Shown here: positions 1 to 5,894 of the stretch, piece after piece
How the letters are laid out: the number at the start of each line of letters is the position of its first letter
Position numbering within the stretch: the first letter of the stretch is position 1
IMG/VR virus record: IMGVR_UViG_3300008113_000666
Span: 22,110-46,302 of that record
Direction: 5' to 3' (one strand)
From: a virus
DNA length: 24,193 bases
The notes under the pieces: generated by a model
Database searches by the model: none
Told to the model about the DNA's origin: nothing
The model's input: only the letters and a program-made list of their open reading frames with translations
Program-made: the position numbers and the translations under genes

Positions 1-144
1 CTTGTTTTTCTGTCTGCTAAGATACTTAAAAAACTCAACTTGTCTCAAGCGGTCCTTTGCCTCTTTTAGGGTTTTTGACTCGCCCAAATTTCTTCCTTTA
101 GAAGAGACGACACGATACACACCGCTCTTCTTTTTTATAATCAT
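1..144 (-). CDS. Small basic protein of unknown function, C-terminus cut by window edge
   Basis: The frame reads 48 codons from an ATG at 144 to the window edge with no stop, so the gene is incomplete. The visible part begins MIIKKKSGVYRVVSSKGRNL and continues with a Lys/Arg-rich, probably helical stretch. A short beta-like YRVVSSKGR segment followed by a charged helix is common in tiny phage proteins, but I do not recognise a family. Its ATG overlaps the stop of the upstream gene (141-302) in an ATGA arrangement, so the two are translationally coupled in the leftward late-type operon. Confidence 0.6.
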   Translation of the reverse strand, partial: MIIKKKSGVYRVVSSKGRNLGESKTLKEAKDRLRQVEFFKYLSRQKNK

Positions 145-302
145 TTTTTGAGTGACTTCATAAGTGCTTTTTGAGATCTAGCCATAATTCTAGACGCTCT
201 TTTCATGTTTCCTTGACCAGCATTGGCCACTCTTTCTGACTTGTCTTCGAGCTTCCAGGCTTTGTCTGCAAGTCTCATTGCTTTTTTAGTAGGGTTTTTC
301 AT
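141..302 (-). CDS. Small basic helical protein, 53 aa, unknown function
   Basis: The gene starts at ATG 302 (MKNPTKKAMRLADKAWKLED) and ends at TGA 143-141. It has 53 residues, about a third of them Lys or Arg, and a heptad-like spacing of hydrophobic residues that predicts one or two amphipathic helices. There is no signal peptide or membrane segment. It lies 19 nt downstream of the 584-residue structural-type gene and overlaps the next gene by ATGA, so it is probably co-transcribed with both. A minor virion or DNA-binding role would fit its charge, but nothing in the sequence proves it. Confidence 0.6.
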   Translation of the reverse strand: MKNPTKKAMRLADKAWKLEDKSERVANAGQGNMKRASRIMARSQKALMKSLKK

Positions 303-321
303 GATTTATGTTTTTGTGTGT

Positions 322-2076
322 TTATTGGTTCCAGATTTTAATACGATTTGAACCGTTGCTGGTCTGAAAAGTTCTGTTTCGGTATTTATCTGCTACCGCT
401 TGATAAAGATCTTTTCTTTTTACTACTTTAGCTCCTTGTCCTCCTCTGTCGTGTACGACTGGCTCATTTCCAGCATTAAGAAGCATAGTGGGTGGGCCAA
501 TTCCACCTTCTTCGTTAAAAAGAATTGCTGGGTATCTATGTATTTCTCTTGCCCCTATATATCGAGGATCACTTATGGCCATCGGGTCATTTGGTCTTGT
601 CACATCTAAAGCTGGGTATGTTAACCAGAGCCTGTCGTCTCGCTGGACATTTTTGTAGTAATCTTCAAAGAATTTATATGCTTCGTCATTTGTTGGGTGA
701 CCAGTGAACTCCCTCGTAAAATATTTCCCTCTTTCATGATCCTGTATTCCATCATCAATATATGACCCAAGAGACATTCCGTTTAAAATAGTACTTCCTA
801 TTGAACCGTCTGGATTTACAATGGGCACCTGTACTATACCAGGTTGTCTACCCCAGGGGTTATTGGCAAACGTTTCCTGGTTATTTCCTATCATAATAGA
901 CATAAGACTGTTAGCCCCACTAGGGTCTGAGTAGGTATGACCGTCTGGAAGTATGGCGCGTTCTATATATGAAGCTACAAAATCATTAAACATTCCTTCG
1001 GGAAGCTCTTGTTTTGCAACTTGAAACAGTCCGTATATATCATTAAACTCTTCTGGGCTGTTATACATTAAAGAGTTCATATATGCATCAAATCTTCCAA
1101 CTCTTGACTGTCTATAATCTTCTCTAGTATCAGTAAGCATGGATGGTCGCTGTTTAGAAACTGGATGAAGATTCCCTTGTTCGTCTACATATTGCGGACT
1201 CTTCCAGTACTCTTGTGCTGGCGCGATTCTATTTACCGTTGGATCAGATGGTTGTATTTTGGCTGGCTTACCAGTGTGTACGTCTACTGGAGCATATTTA
1301 TCCGTAACTAAAGTTGAATTCGCAAATTCCTGACTTGCCCCTCGAGGAGTTTCTCCGAAATCTGGAGGCTTTAAAACTGTAGTAGTTAGATTAGGATTGC
1401 TGTCCCATGGGTAGTAACCAGACATCCTGTACTCAGGCTGCCCTTCAAATTGACGATCAACCTCTAGCCTAGTTTGAGTACCTCTCCTCCAGGCCGCCCC
1501 TTTCTGAGCTTCGTAAAAACTCTGATTCGCCGCGCTATTGGCCCACAGCTCTGCTAAGGCTGGATCGCTTTGAAACAACTGAAACAGTTCCTCTTGTGTT
1601 GTGGCTGAAGGGTACGTGTTTATAGCGTCAGCATAAGTAAGCACTCTGGTGGGCCTGCCAGGGGTAATTTCATCCCAGTGAAGGTAGGCTCTTGGTGAAT
1701 TTGGTATTTCTGCGTCTAAAGGAGAAAATGGGTCATACCCAAGCGCCTCTAACCTTGCACGCTGAGCCTCTCTAGCGGCCTTTTCCTCAGCTTTTTTTCT
1801 AGCTTTGTCTTCAATTTCTTTTGCCTTTGCCGCCTCAGCGGCAGCAAGCTTAGCCTCAATTCCTTTGTTTATCTCGTCGACATAGGCCATATTCTCCGTG
1901 TTCTGACGAAGCTGGTCTTCAGACTCTGCGTACTGAATCCTGCCTCCGCGAACAACTGGCTCAAGACGTACTTTATCCATATCTCCAGACCCACCAACAA
2001 CCTCCATTAGAGGCGTCTTGCCCCTGTCTTTCCGACGAACCTTTTCCTTTTCTGAATTTCTCTTTATTGGCCTCAT
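322..2076 (-). CDS. Probable phage structural protein, 584 aa, family not recognised
   Basis: This is a long soluble protein with no signal peptide or membrane segment. Residues 1-40 are very basic. Residues about 65-110 form an Ala/Lys/Glu-rich segment with strong coiled-coil character (EAKLAAAEAAKAKEIEDKAR). The rest is rich in Tyr, Asn, Pro and Gly, typical of a virion protein. The first ATG at 2076 is used because the stop of the preceding gene (2095) lies only 18 nt upstream. Its place in a leftward block of late-type genes, together with composition and size, suggests a capsid- or tail-associated protein. I see no protease, lysozyme or adhesin motif. The function is inferred from context only. 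Confidence 0.7.
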   Translation of the reverse strand: MRPIKRNSEKEKVRRKDRGKTPLMEVVGGSGDMDKVRLEPVVRGGRIQYAESEDQLRQNTENMAYVDEINKGIEAKLAAAEAAKAKEIEDKARKKAEEKAAREAQRARLEALGYDPFSPLDAEIPNSPRAYLHWDEITPGRPTRVLTYADAINTYPSATTQEELFQLFQSDPALAELWANSAANQSFYEAQKGAAWRRGTQTRLEVDRQFEGQPEYRMSGYYPWDSNPNLTTTVLKPPDFGETPRGASQEFANSTLVTDKYAPVDVHTGKPAKIQPSDPTVNRIAPAQEYWKSPQYVDEQGNLHPVSKQRPSMLTDTREDYRQSRVGRFDAYMNSLMYNSPEEFNDIYGLFQVAKQELPEGMFNDFVASYIERAILPDGHTYSDPSGANSLMSIMIGNNQETFANNPWGRQPGIVQVPIVNPDGSIGSTILNGMSLGSYIDDGIQDHERGKYFTREFTGHPTNDEAYKFFEDYYKNVQRDDRLWLTYPALDVTRPNDPMAISDPRYIGAREIHRYPAILFNEEGGIGPPTMLLNAGNEPVVHDRGGQGAKVVKRKDLYQAVADKYRNRTFQTSNGSNRIKIWNQ

Positions 2077-2094
2077 GGTAGATTTATTAGAACC

Positions 2095-2304
2095 TTATCT
2101 TATGCGTCTAAAGTATTTTGGATCTCCCTTATACAGCCATGAAGACTCTCCTTTGGGTTTTGGACCCTCCATATCCTCTAATCCAGCCAGTAATCCAGAT
2201 ACACGCCCCTGATAATTTGAGAGGCGCTCAAGAAGCTTCGCTACGTCCTTCTTAGGAGGCTTCGGAGTCTTTCCGCCATTGCTATATTTCTTCATGCACT
2301 TCAT
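2095..2304 (-). CDS. Small basic protein with MKC..KY..GG start, 69 aa
   Basis: The protein begins MKCMKKYSNGGKTPKPPKKD, then has a helix with LLERL and a basic C-terminus (KYFRRIR). The N-terminal pattern MKC-(x)-KY-xx-GG-x-P-K is shared with the neighbouring gene at 2326-2625, although the remainder differs. The start at 2304 is supported by a TATATTTG -7 box ending exactly 4 nt before the ATG, implying a leaderless transcript. A second ATG four codons in could also serve. Function unknown. The shared N-terminus may be a functional tag or just a common leader. Confidence 0.7.
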   Translation of the reverse strand: MKCMKKYSNGGKTPKPPKKDVAKLLERLSNYQGRVSGLLAGLEDMEGPKPKGESSWLYKGDPKYFRRIR

Positions 2305-2308
2305 GAGA

Positions 2309-2316
2309 CAAATATA
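2309..2316 (-). promoter_or_regulatory. Bacteroidetes-type -7 box (TATATTTG) 4 nt before start codon
   Basis: On the minus strand TATATTTG matches the TAnnTTTG consensus and is followed by TCTC and then the ATG of the 69-aa gene. No TTG is seen 20-21 bp upstream, so the -33 half is weak. Spacing and sequence match those of the stronger promoter at 2630-2660. Transcription would start at or within a base or two of the ATG. Confidence 0.55.
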
Positions 2317-2325
2317 ACTAATGAT

Positions 2326-2625
2326 TTAAAGGAATCTAGGAGACCCGTAATCCAGGTTTCTAGCAGCCTGCTTCTTAGCAGCCTTCTTCTCTTCTCTGTT
2401 CTTCTTCATACGATCAACAAGACCTGGCTTCTCTGGCTTTACTATCCTGCTTCTGTCAAACTGAGGTCTAGAAGACATAGTCCCAGCCTTCTGTCCACTA
2501 CGAGACATACCAGCATAGTCTACTTCGAAGCTATCATAAGTGGCAGATGGGAGTTTACAGCTGGCATCCATCTTACCTTTTTTGGGTGGCCATGCACCAC
2601 CGTCCTTATATTTAACGCATTTCAT
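2326..2625 (-). CDS. Small basic protein with MKC..KY..GG start, 99 aa
   Basis: The preferred start is ATG 2625, giving MKCVKYKDGGAWPPKKGK. An in-frame ATG 45 nt further upstream lies inside the promoter and is rejected. The protein is Lys/Arg-rich with a helical basic segment near the C-terminus (DRMKKNREEKKAAKKQAAR). It has no membrane segment. It shares its N-terminal signature with the gene at 2095-2304. It is the first gene of the leftward block, reading away from the control region. A virion-associated or DNA-binding role is possible; no family is recognised. Confidence 0.65.
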   Translation of the reverse strand: MKCVKYKDGGAWPPKKGKMDASCKLPSATYDSFEVDYAGMSRSGQKAGTMSSRPQFDRSRIVKPEKPGLVDRMKKNREEKKAAKKQAARNLDYGSPRFL

Positions 2626-2629
2626 GCCA

Positions 2630-2660
2630 CAAATATAAGAAACATTCAGGGCACACGCAA
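2630..2660 (-). promoter_or_regulatory. Leftward promoter giving a leaderless transcript
   Basis: On the minus strand TTG (2660-2658), a 20-bp spacer and TATATTTG (2637-2630) form a complete Bacteroidetes -33/-7 promoter. TGGC and then the ATG of the 99-aa gene follow immediately. The gap of 4 nt between TTTG and ATG puts the transcription start at or next to the initiation codon. Confidence 0.65.
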
Positions 2661-2740
2661 CCGCTTCCACAACTGCTTTGCCTGTGTGGCAAGCGGGGCT
2701 CTCGCAAGCCCCCGTAAGCCTTCAAGCTTTAGAAGCGTAG

Positions 2741-2771
2741 CAAAGTTACAACTTTTTTGGGTAAAAGTCAA
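2741..2771 (-). promoter_or_regulatory. Leftward Bacteroidetes-type promoter
   Basis: On the minus strand TTG (2771-2769), a 20-bp spacer and TAACTTTG (2748-2741) match the -33/-7 consensus. It would transcribe leftward through the two GC-rich hairpins at 2678-2712 into the late-type block, giving a structured leader of about 110 nt. It may act together with the second promoter at 2630-2660. Confidence 0.55.
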
Positions 2772-2811
2772 GTAGGTGTGTGGGCCTTTTTATTCACAGA
2801 TCATGACGAGA

Positions 2812-2862
2812 GTAAAATTCCACGTTTTTTGCCCTCGTTCGCCATACGAGTGTAAATTTTAC
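2812..2862. repeat. Inverted repeat GTAAAATT/AATTTTAC with nested hairpin
   Basis: GTAAAATT (2812-2819) and AATTTTAC (2855-2862) are exact reverse complements. Between them lies a second perfect stem, CTCGT (2834-2838) and ACGAG (2846-2850), around a 7-nt loop. The layout could be an operator pair or a cruciform near an origin. No T-run follows, so it is not a terminator. Confidence 0.45.
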
Positions 2863-3234
2863 CGAGTTATACAGGGGTTGGGGATTCCGCCACATACATG
2901 ACGTCACGTAACGCAACCCGAATCGCAAACGCGAGACCCCGTCCCCTAAGCTTTCAGCTTAATTCAGCATACTTTTCAGCTTTTTTGACTGATTCTGAGG
3001 AAATTAGGCAGCTTTGGTTGAAGCAGAACTGCAAGAAATCGCTGTATTCGGCTAGTTTTCAGCGAGGTACAAACCCTCACCTAAACCTTCCTGCTCAGAC
3101 CTCACGTCAGGGGGGAGTGCACACGGGCGTCACGCTGGCATCGCGGCTGCATCATGCGGGCATCACGTCACGTCACGCGCACACACATCGCCTGCACCTG
3201 CTTGCGCTACGCTTGCGCGATCTGATGGGGTCTT

Positions 3235-3265
3235 TTAATACCCCTAAAGGGGTATTAACTTTTTT
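3235..3265 (+). terminator. Strong intrinsic terminator
   Basis: A perfect 10-bp stem (TTAATACCCC at 3235-3244 and GGGGTATTAA at 3249-3258) with a TAAA loop is followed by C and six T. It works rightward. Because no protein gene lies just upstream, it either ends a non-coding transcript from the control region or insulates the next promoter from read-through. Confidence 0.75.
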
Positions 3266-3291
3266 ATCAGAAAAAAATAATCAGGATTTTG

Positions 3292-3324
3292 TTTGGAATT
3301 CTGGGATTCGCCGTAGTACCTTTG
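3292..3324 (+). promoter_or_regulatory. Rightward early promoter P1
   Basis: TTTG (3292-3295), a 21-bp spacer and TACCTTTG (3317-3324) form a -33/-7 promoter. It shares TTTGGAATT, a second GATTC and TTTGTGG with promoters at 4120-4152 and 5173-5205. It sits just after the terminator and drives the gene at 3371 with a leader of about 40 nt. Confidence 0.7.
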
Positions 3325-3370
3325 TGGCCATCGGTTTCGCTGTTGGAGCCGAATCAAATCAACCTCAGCT

Positions 3371-4006
3371 ATGCTGAACTACACCTCCCTCCTCTCTGAC
3401 CTTCGGTCAACTGTCAACGCCCTGTCCTGCCGTCCCACCGCAGAGCGCAAGGACCATGCCCTACAACTCCTTATGGAGTTGGCATCGTCCATCTCAGCCA
3501 TCGACGTTCCCGAAGGGAACAAGGTTGCCAAGGCTAAGCCTCAAGCAGCTAAAGCTGCTAAGCGTCAGGTCAAGCCTGTGAAGACCGCCAAGCCTTCTCC
3601 TACGGAGAAGATTGCTGACAAGCAGGAGATTGCAGCAGCAACCCCGAAGGGGTTTGCTGTGACCAAGGCCGACAAAGCTGTGGCTGCTGACCGTGTTGCG
3701 AAGCAACAAGCCGAGGCTGCTGAGCGTAGCGCCAAGCGTGAGACAGCAGTCGCTTCACCGAAGGTGAATGCCAAGTCCAACGAAGCTATGCTTCGGATGC
3801 AGACCGCCCTTCAAGCTCTTACAGAGCTTGCATCGGCCAACGCTGAAGCTACGAACGAAGTTCGTAACGACATCACCTCACTTGAGGCTAGGGTTGCTGC
3901 CCTCGAGGCTAAGCCGAAGGCTAAGCCTGCTGCTAAGCGTTCAGCTAAGGCTGAAGCCTTTGCTGACATGCTCCTCGACAGCGACTTCGACGGGATGCCT
4001 TTCTAA
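3371..4006 (+). CDS. Lys/Ala-rich histone-like protein with SSB-like C-terminal tip, 211 aa
   Basis: Residues 1-45 form a mostly helical non-repetitive head. Residues about 50-125 are a low-complexity Lys/Ala/Pro/Thr tract with AKAKPQAAKAAK-type repeats, like histone H1-type bacterial and phage proteins. Residues about 130-180 predict a coiled coil (LQALTELASANAEAT, then ITSLEARVAALEAK). After a second AKPAAKRSAKAEA patch the protein ends DSDFDGMPF, an acidic tip closing in Pro-Phe like the protein-docking tail of SSB. I infer a nucleic-acid-binding protein able to dock replication partners. It is the first gene after promoter P1. At the DNA level it is packed with perfect triloop hairpins unrelated to frame. 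The fold is unassigned; it could instead be a scaffold-type protein. Confidence 0.75.
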   Translation: MLNYTSLLSDLRSTVNALSCRPTAERKDHALQLLMELASSISAIDVPEGNKVAKAKPQAAKAAKRQVKPVKTAKPSPTEKIADKQEIAAATPKGFAVTKADKAVAADRVAKQQAEAAERSAKRETAVASPKVNAKSNEAMLRMQTALQALTELASANAEATNEVRNDITSLEARVAALEAKPKAKPAAKRSAKAEAFADMLLDSDFDGMPF

Positions 4007-4031
4007 GGCATTCTGTCGACCCCTCGCGGGG
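3397..4031 (+). repeat. Series of perfect short hairpins inside and just after the Lys/Ala-rich gene
   Basis: Perfect stems around 3-nt loops occur at 3397 (5 bp, TTC), 3506 (6, GAA), 3594 (7, TAC), 3640 (6, GAA), 3694 (6, GAA), 3754 (6, GAA), 3781 (6, TAT), 3812 (8, TAC), 3850 (7, GAA), 3912 (4, GAA) and 3995 (7, TCT, containing the stop codon). Others with loops of about 4 nt lie at 3464 (7 bp), 3544 (6), 3947 (5) and 4020 (4). Stems differ in sequence; only the shape and the loops GAA and TAC recur. They fall in all three codon phases, so protein repeats do not explain them. Confidence 0.7.
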
Positions 4032-4119
4032 GCTATCGTGACGTCACGTCATGACCTGCACACACATGCTATGCGGTACAAGCGGGGTCACGAAACCAAG
4101 CTACGCTTGAAAAAATAAA

Positions 4120-4152
4120 TTTGGAATTGTGGAATTCAGTTCCGTATCTTTG
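4120..4152 (+). promoter_or_regulatory. Rightward early promoter P2
   Basis: TTTG (4120-4123), a 21-bp spacer and TATCTTTG (4145-4152) form the promoter. The stretch AAATAAATTTGGAATTGT is nearly identical to P3 at 5173-5205. It drives the 46-codon gene at 4179 and probably the following genes. Confidence 0.7.
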
Positions 4153-4178
4153 TGGTCATCAATCAAACCCCAACACTC

Positions 4179-4319
4179 ATGGACAACGTCATGTCACACA
4201 AGTTGCGAATCATCCTCGAATTCGCAGATACCTTCGGTATCGATGCAGTCGTAAACAGCGACGATTTCAACACGCTCTCTGTAAGAGAGCAAATGATAGT
4301 CATGGACCATAACGCCTAA
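4179..4319 (+). CDS. Small acidic protein, 46 aa (or 42 aa), unknown function
   Basis: The frame reads MDNVMSHKLRIILEFADTFG and ends LSVREQMIVMDHNA. Two starts are possible. ATG 4179 gives 46 residues. ATG 4191 gives 42 residues and carries the ACGTCATG context seen before several neighbouring genes, so it may be the true start. Promoter P2 ends 26 nt upstream and the next gene follows after 11 nt. The gene contains two perfect triloop hairpins, at 4227-4241 and 4274-4290. No family is recognised. Confidence 0.6.
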   Translation: MDNVMSHKLRIILEFADTFGIDAVVNSDDFNTLSVREQMIVMDHNA

Positions 4320-4330
4320 CACATAACGTC

Positions 4331-4654
4331 ATGTCAAGCGAATCACGCTACTGGTGGAACGAAGAATACGTAGTATTCATCGCCACAGACCTCAAGAAGT
4401 TGAATGCAGAACTACGTTCTGCGGATGAGAACCACACATGGTACCCAGGTTACCTGACGCGAACCCCATGGGCAGGGCCTGAAGCCGACGATTTTGCGGC
4501 GGTAGATTTCGAGGACCTTCCTCACATGGCAAAGGTGGTCATGGTGTCAGGCCTAGACGGGTATGACGCCACGAGCATGGACGAGTGGGCTGAGGAATTC
4601 CACCAAGTTACCAAGTTGTTTTACAACGCAATCAAACGACAAGTCACACGATAA
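4331..4654 (+). CDS. Acidic soluble protein, 107 aa, unknown function
   Basis: The protein begins MSSESRYWWNEEYVVFIATD and is rich in Asp, Glu, Trp and Tyr. It has no signal peptide or membrane segment. The start has the ataACGTCATG context. The gene follows the 46-aa gene after 11 nt and precedes the 165-aa gene after 11 nt, so all three form one operon from P2. A 7-bp TAC-loop hairpin lies inside at 4406-4422. Its acidic charge is typical of small early phage proteins that bind host factors or mimic DNA, but no specific motif is visible. Confidence 0.7.
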   Translation: MSSESRYWWNEEYVVFIATDLKKLNAELRSADENHTWYPGYLTRTPWAGPEADDFAAVDFEDLPHMAKVVMVSGLDGYDATSMDEWAEEFHQVTKLFYNAIKRQVTR

Positions 4655-4665
4655 CACATCACGTC

Positions 4666-5163
4666 ATGAACACTCTTTCAATGTCTTACAACATTGAGGC
4701 TGCTATGCAAGCCTTTGTCAACGGAATTCAGAATCAAGGCGGAGCCTCGATCATGTTCAAGCCTGTGGGGTCCCTCGGTTCACCATATAAAATGGTGAGT
4801 ATGAGATTCGACACCGCCCCCGACCATGGGTACATGGCGTCATATGAGGACTTCGGCGGTCAAGGCGAAGCCTTCTGTGAATCAACTGAGAATATCTACG
4901 CTTTGCGTAGCTTGTTCTTGGAGCTTGCCATGAGAATTATCGAGAGAGGAGGGCGGTTACCAAACGGCTACGACGACGACGAGATGTACGGATTGTACAT
5001 CGGGGCATGGGTTGAGAACGGCAGGGTCGTGGGCGACATCTCACGTCACTTCACGAATGAGGACGAAGTCCTTGAGTTCTCGATTGCTAACCATCAGCGT
5101 GCCTACTACGACTGCGCCGCAGGATGTGCGGTGAGCGTAGCAGAAAAAGTAACCGTAGGTTAA
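4666..5163 (+). CDS. Soluble protein, 165 aa, unknown function
   Basis: The protein starts MNTLSMSYNIEAAMQAFVNG with the atcACGTCATG context. It contains a mixed alpha/beta body and a Cys-containing C-terminal part (AYYDCAAGCAVSVAEK). There is no signal peptide. It is the last gene before promoter P3, whose A/T-rich upstream region begins at its stop codon. Perfect triloop hairpins lie inside at 4862-4874, 4896-4910 and 5060-5072. No family is recognised. Confidence 0.7.
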   Translation: MNTLSMSYNIEAAMQAFVNGIQNQGGASIMFKPVGSLGSPYKMVSMRFDTAPDHGYMASYEDFGGQGEAFCESTENIYALRSLFLELAMRIIERGGRLPNGYDDDEMYGLYIGAWVENGRVVGDISRHFTNEDEVLEFSIANHQRAYYDCAAGCAVSVAEKVTVG

Positions 5164-5172
5164 AAAAATAAA

Positions 5173-5205
5173 TTTGGAATTGTCGAATTCCTTTCCTTAT
5201 CTTTG
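5173..5205 (+). promoter_or_regulatory. Rightward early promoter P3
   Basis: TTTG (5173-5176), a 21-bp spacer and TATCTTTG (5198-5205) match the consensus. The region is a near copy of P2, including AAATAAATTTGGAATTGT. It drives the 90-aa gene at 5226 with a leader of about 15-20 nt. Confidence 0.7.
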
Positions 5206-5225
5206 CAGCATCGAACAACACAACA

Positions 5226-5498
5226 ATGGAAAACTCAATCAAGTACCCACGCTACTGCTCCGTCACGGGGCAGGGGATGTACGAAGGCTATGTCATCGAC
5301 GATGGAATGTACCATGCCTCAGACGTAGCGTCACTCATGAAAGTTCTTTCAGAACAGTACTGTGTCGAATTCTCTGACGACGACATCGTCATACTTGAGC
5401 AGCTCGACGACCTGTATGATGTGCTGTGGTACTGGACGGAGTGGGAAGATAGCGACATCATCGAAGATGATGCAAACATCACTGAATCAGCAATTTAA
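5226..5498 (+). CDS. Acidic protein, 90 aa, with C-x-x-TG-x-GM-x-x-GY motif
   Basis: The N-terminal half has RYCSVTGQGMYEGYVIDDGM, a pattern I associate with small Bacteroidetes phage proteins in which a Cys-x-x-Thr-Gly turn precedes a beta hairpin. The C-terminal half is strongly acidic (WTEWEDSDIIEDDANITE). No second Cys pair is present, so zinc binding is not supported. It lies 20 nt after the -7 box of P3. Function unknown. A role as an inhibitor or DNA mimic is possible on charge alone. Confidence 0.7.
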   Translation: MENSIKYPRYCSVTGQGMYEGYVIDDGMYHASDVASLMKVLSEQYCVEFSDDDIVILEQLDDLYDVLWYWTEWEDSDIIEDDANITESAI

Positions 5499-5510
5499 TC
5501 ACAAACAAAC

Positions 5511-5532
5511 CCTTTAATTCATTTTCAATGAA
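5511..5532 (+). promoter_or_regulatory. Start-codon inverted repeat with CTTTAATTCATTTT motif
   Basis: TTCATT-TTC-AATGAA (5518-5532) is a perfect inverted repeat whose right arm contains the ATG (5528) of the secreted-protein gene. The same CCCTTTAATTCATTT-type motif with an inverted repeat over the start codon occurs before the ERF gene (12132-12153) and the SSB-like gene (13611-13645). Confidence 0.55.
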
Positions 5533-5887
5533 AACGTTCATTTTTGTTTCTTTGCTCGCCATCGGCGCAGCAGTTTCCGCTCAGTCGAACTTCGAAGCGA
5601 AAACCTCCTCAGGAGGCGGCGGATTTGATGTCACCTCAGGTGTGGCCACCAACGACAAGTTCGTCGTAGACGGCAAGGCATTCGACATCCTGAAAACCTC
5701 TAGTGGAGCACTTTATGTGGTGGCTGTTGGCAAGTCAGGAACTGGATACCCAGTTTGGATTGGCACTCCTACGGAGGATGAGTTCGAAGGTCGGAGAGTT
5801 CACGTCACCCGTAACGGATCGTACTGCGTCTACCTGCTCGGAAAAAGCGGATTCCCTTATGCCAAATGGCTGAATAAGGTGTCCTAA
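5528..5887 (+). CDS. Secreted or periplasmic protein with signal peptide, 119 aa
   Basis: The protein has a classical signal peptide (MKTFIFVSLLAIGAAVSAQ) with a likely cut after VSA at residue 18. The mature part is about 100 residues, Gly/Ser/Val-rich and predicted beta-structured, with one Cys. There is no lipobox and no membrane segment after the signal. A secreted product inside an early block is unusual and suggests action in the host envelope, such as surface exclusion or blocking of other phages. That is inference. The start codon lies in the repeated TTCATTnnnAATGAA motif, and a tRNA-like element follows 7 nt after the stop codon. Confidence 0.7.
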   Translation: MKTFIFVSLLAIGAAVSAQSNFEAKTSSGGGGFDVTSGVATNDKFVVDGKAFDILKTSSGALYVVAVGKSGTGYPVWIGTPTEDEFEGRRVHVTRNGSYCVYLLGKSGFPYAKWLNKVS

Positions 5888-5894
5888 TCACATC

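Larger units (their letters stand above)
2671..3234. other. Non-coding divergent control region, possible origin or small-RNA locus
   Basis: No convincing protein gene is visible. The one long plus-strand frame here runs through a terminator and a promoter. Contents from left to right are: hairpin TTGCC-TGTGT-GGCAA (2678-2692); hairpin GGGGCT-CTCGCA-AGCCCC (2695-2712); a leftward promoter (2741-2771); an inverted repeat with a nested hairpin (2812-2862); and ACGTCA motifs at 2901, 3104, 3165 and 3170, the last two part of CACGT units repeated three times. The two GC-rich hairpins would lie in the 5' leader of the leftward transcript. Position between two divergent arms fits a replication origin or master switch. 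That is inference. Confidence 0.45.

Noticed and set aside
2898-3377. 159-codon plus-strand open frame in the control region
   Set aside because: It runs through a strong terminator (3235-3265) and a promoter (3292-3324), has an odd His/Arg/Thr-rich composition caused by CAC/ACG repeats, and overlaps the true start at 3371.
4097-4115. Hairpin CAAGC-TAC-GCTTG followed by an A-run as a terminator
   Set aside because: An intrinsic terminator needs a T-run on the coding strand; here the A-run belongs to the upstream part of promoter P2, and on the other strand the A/T tract lies on the wrong side of the stem.
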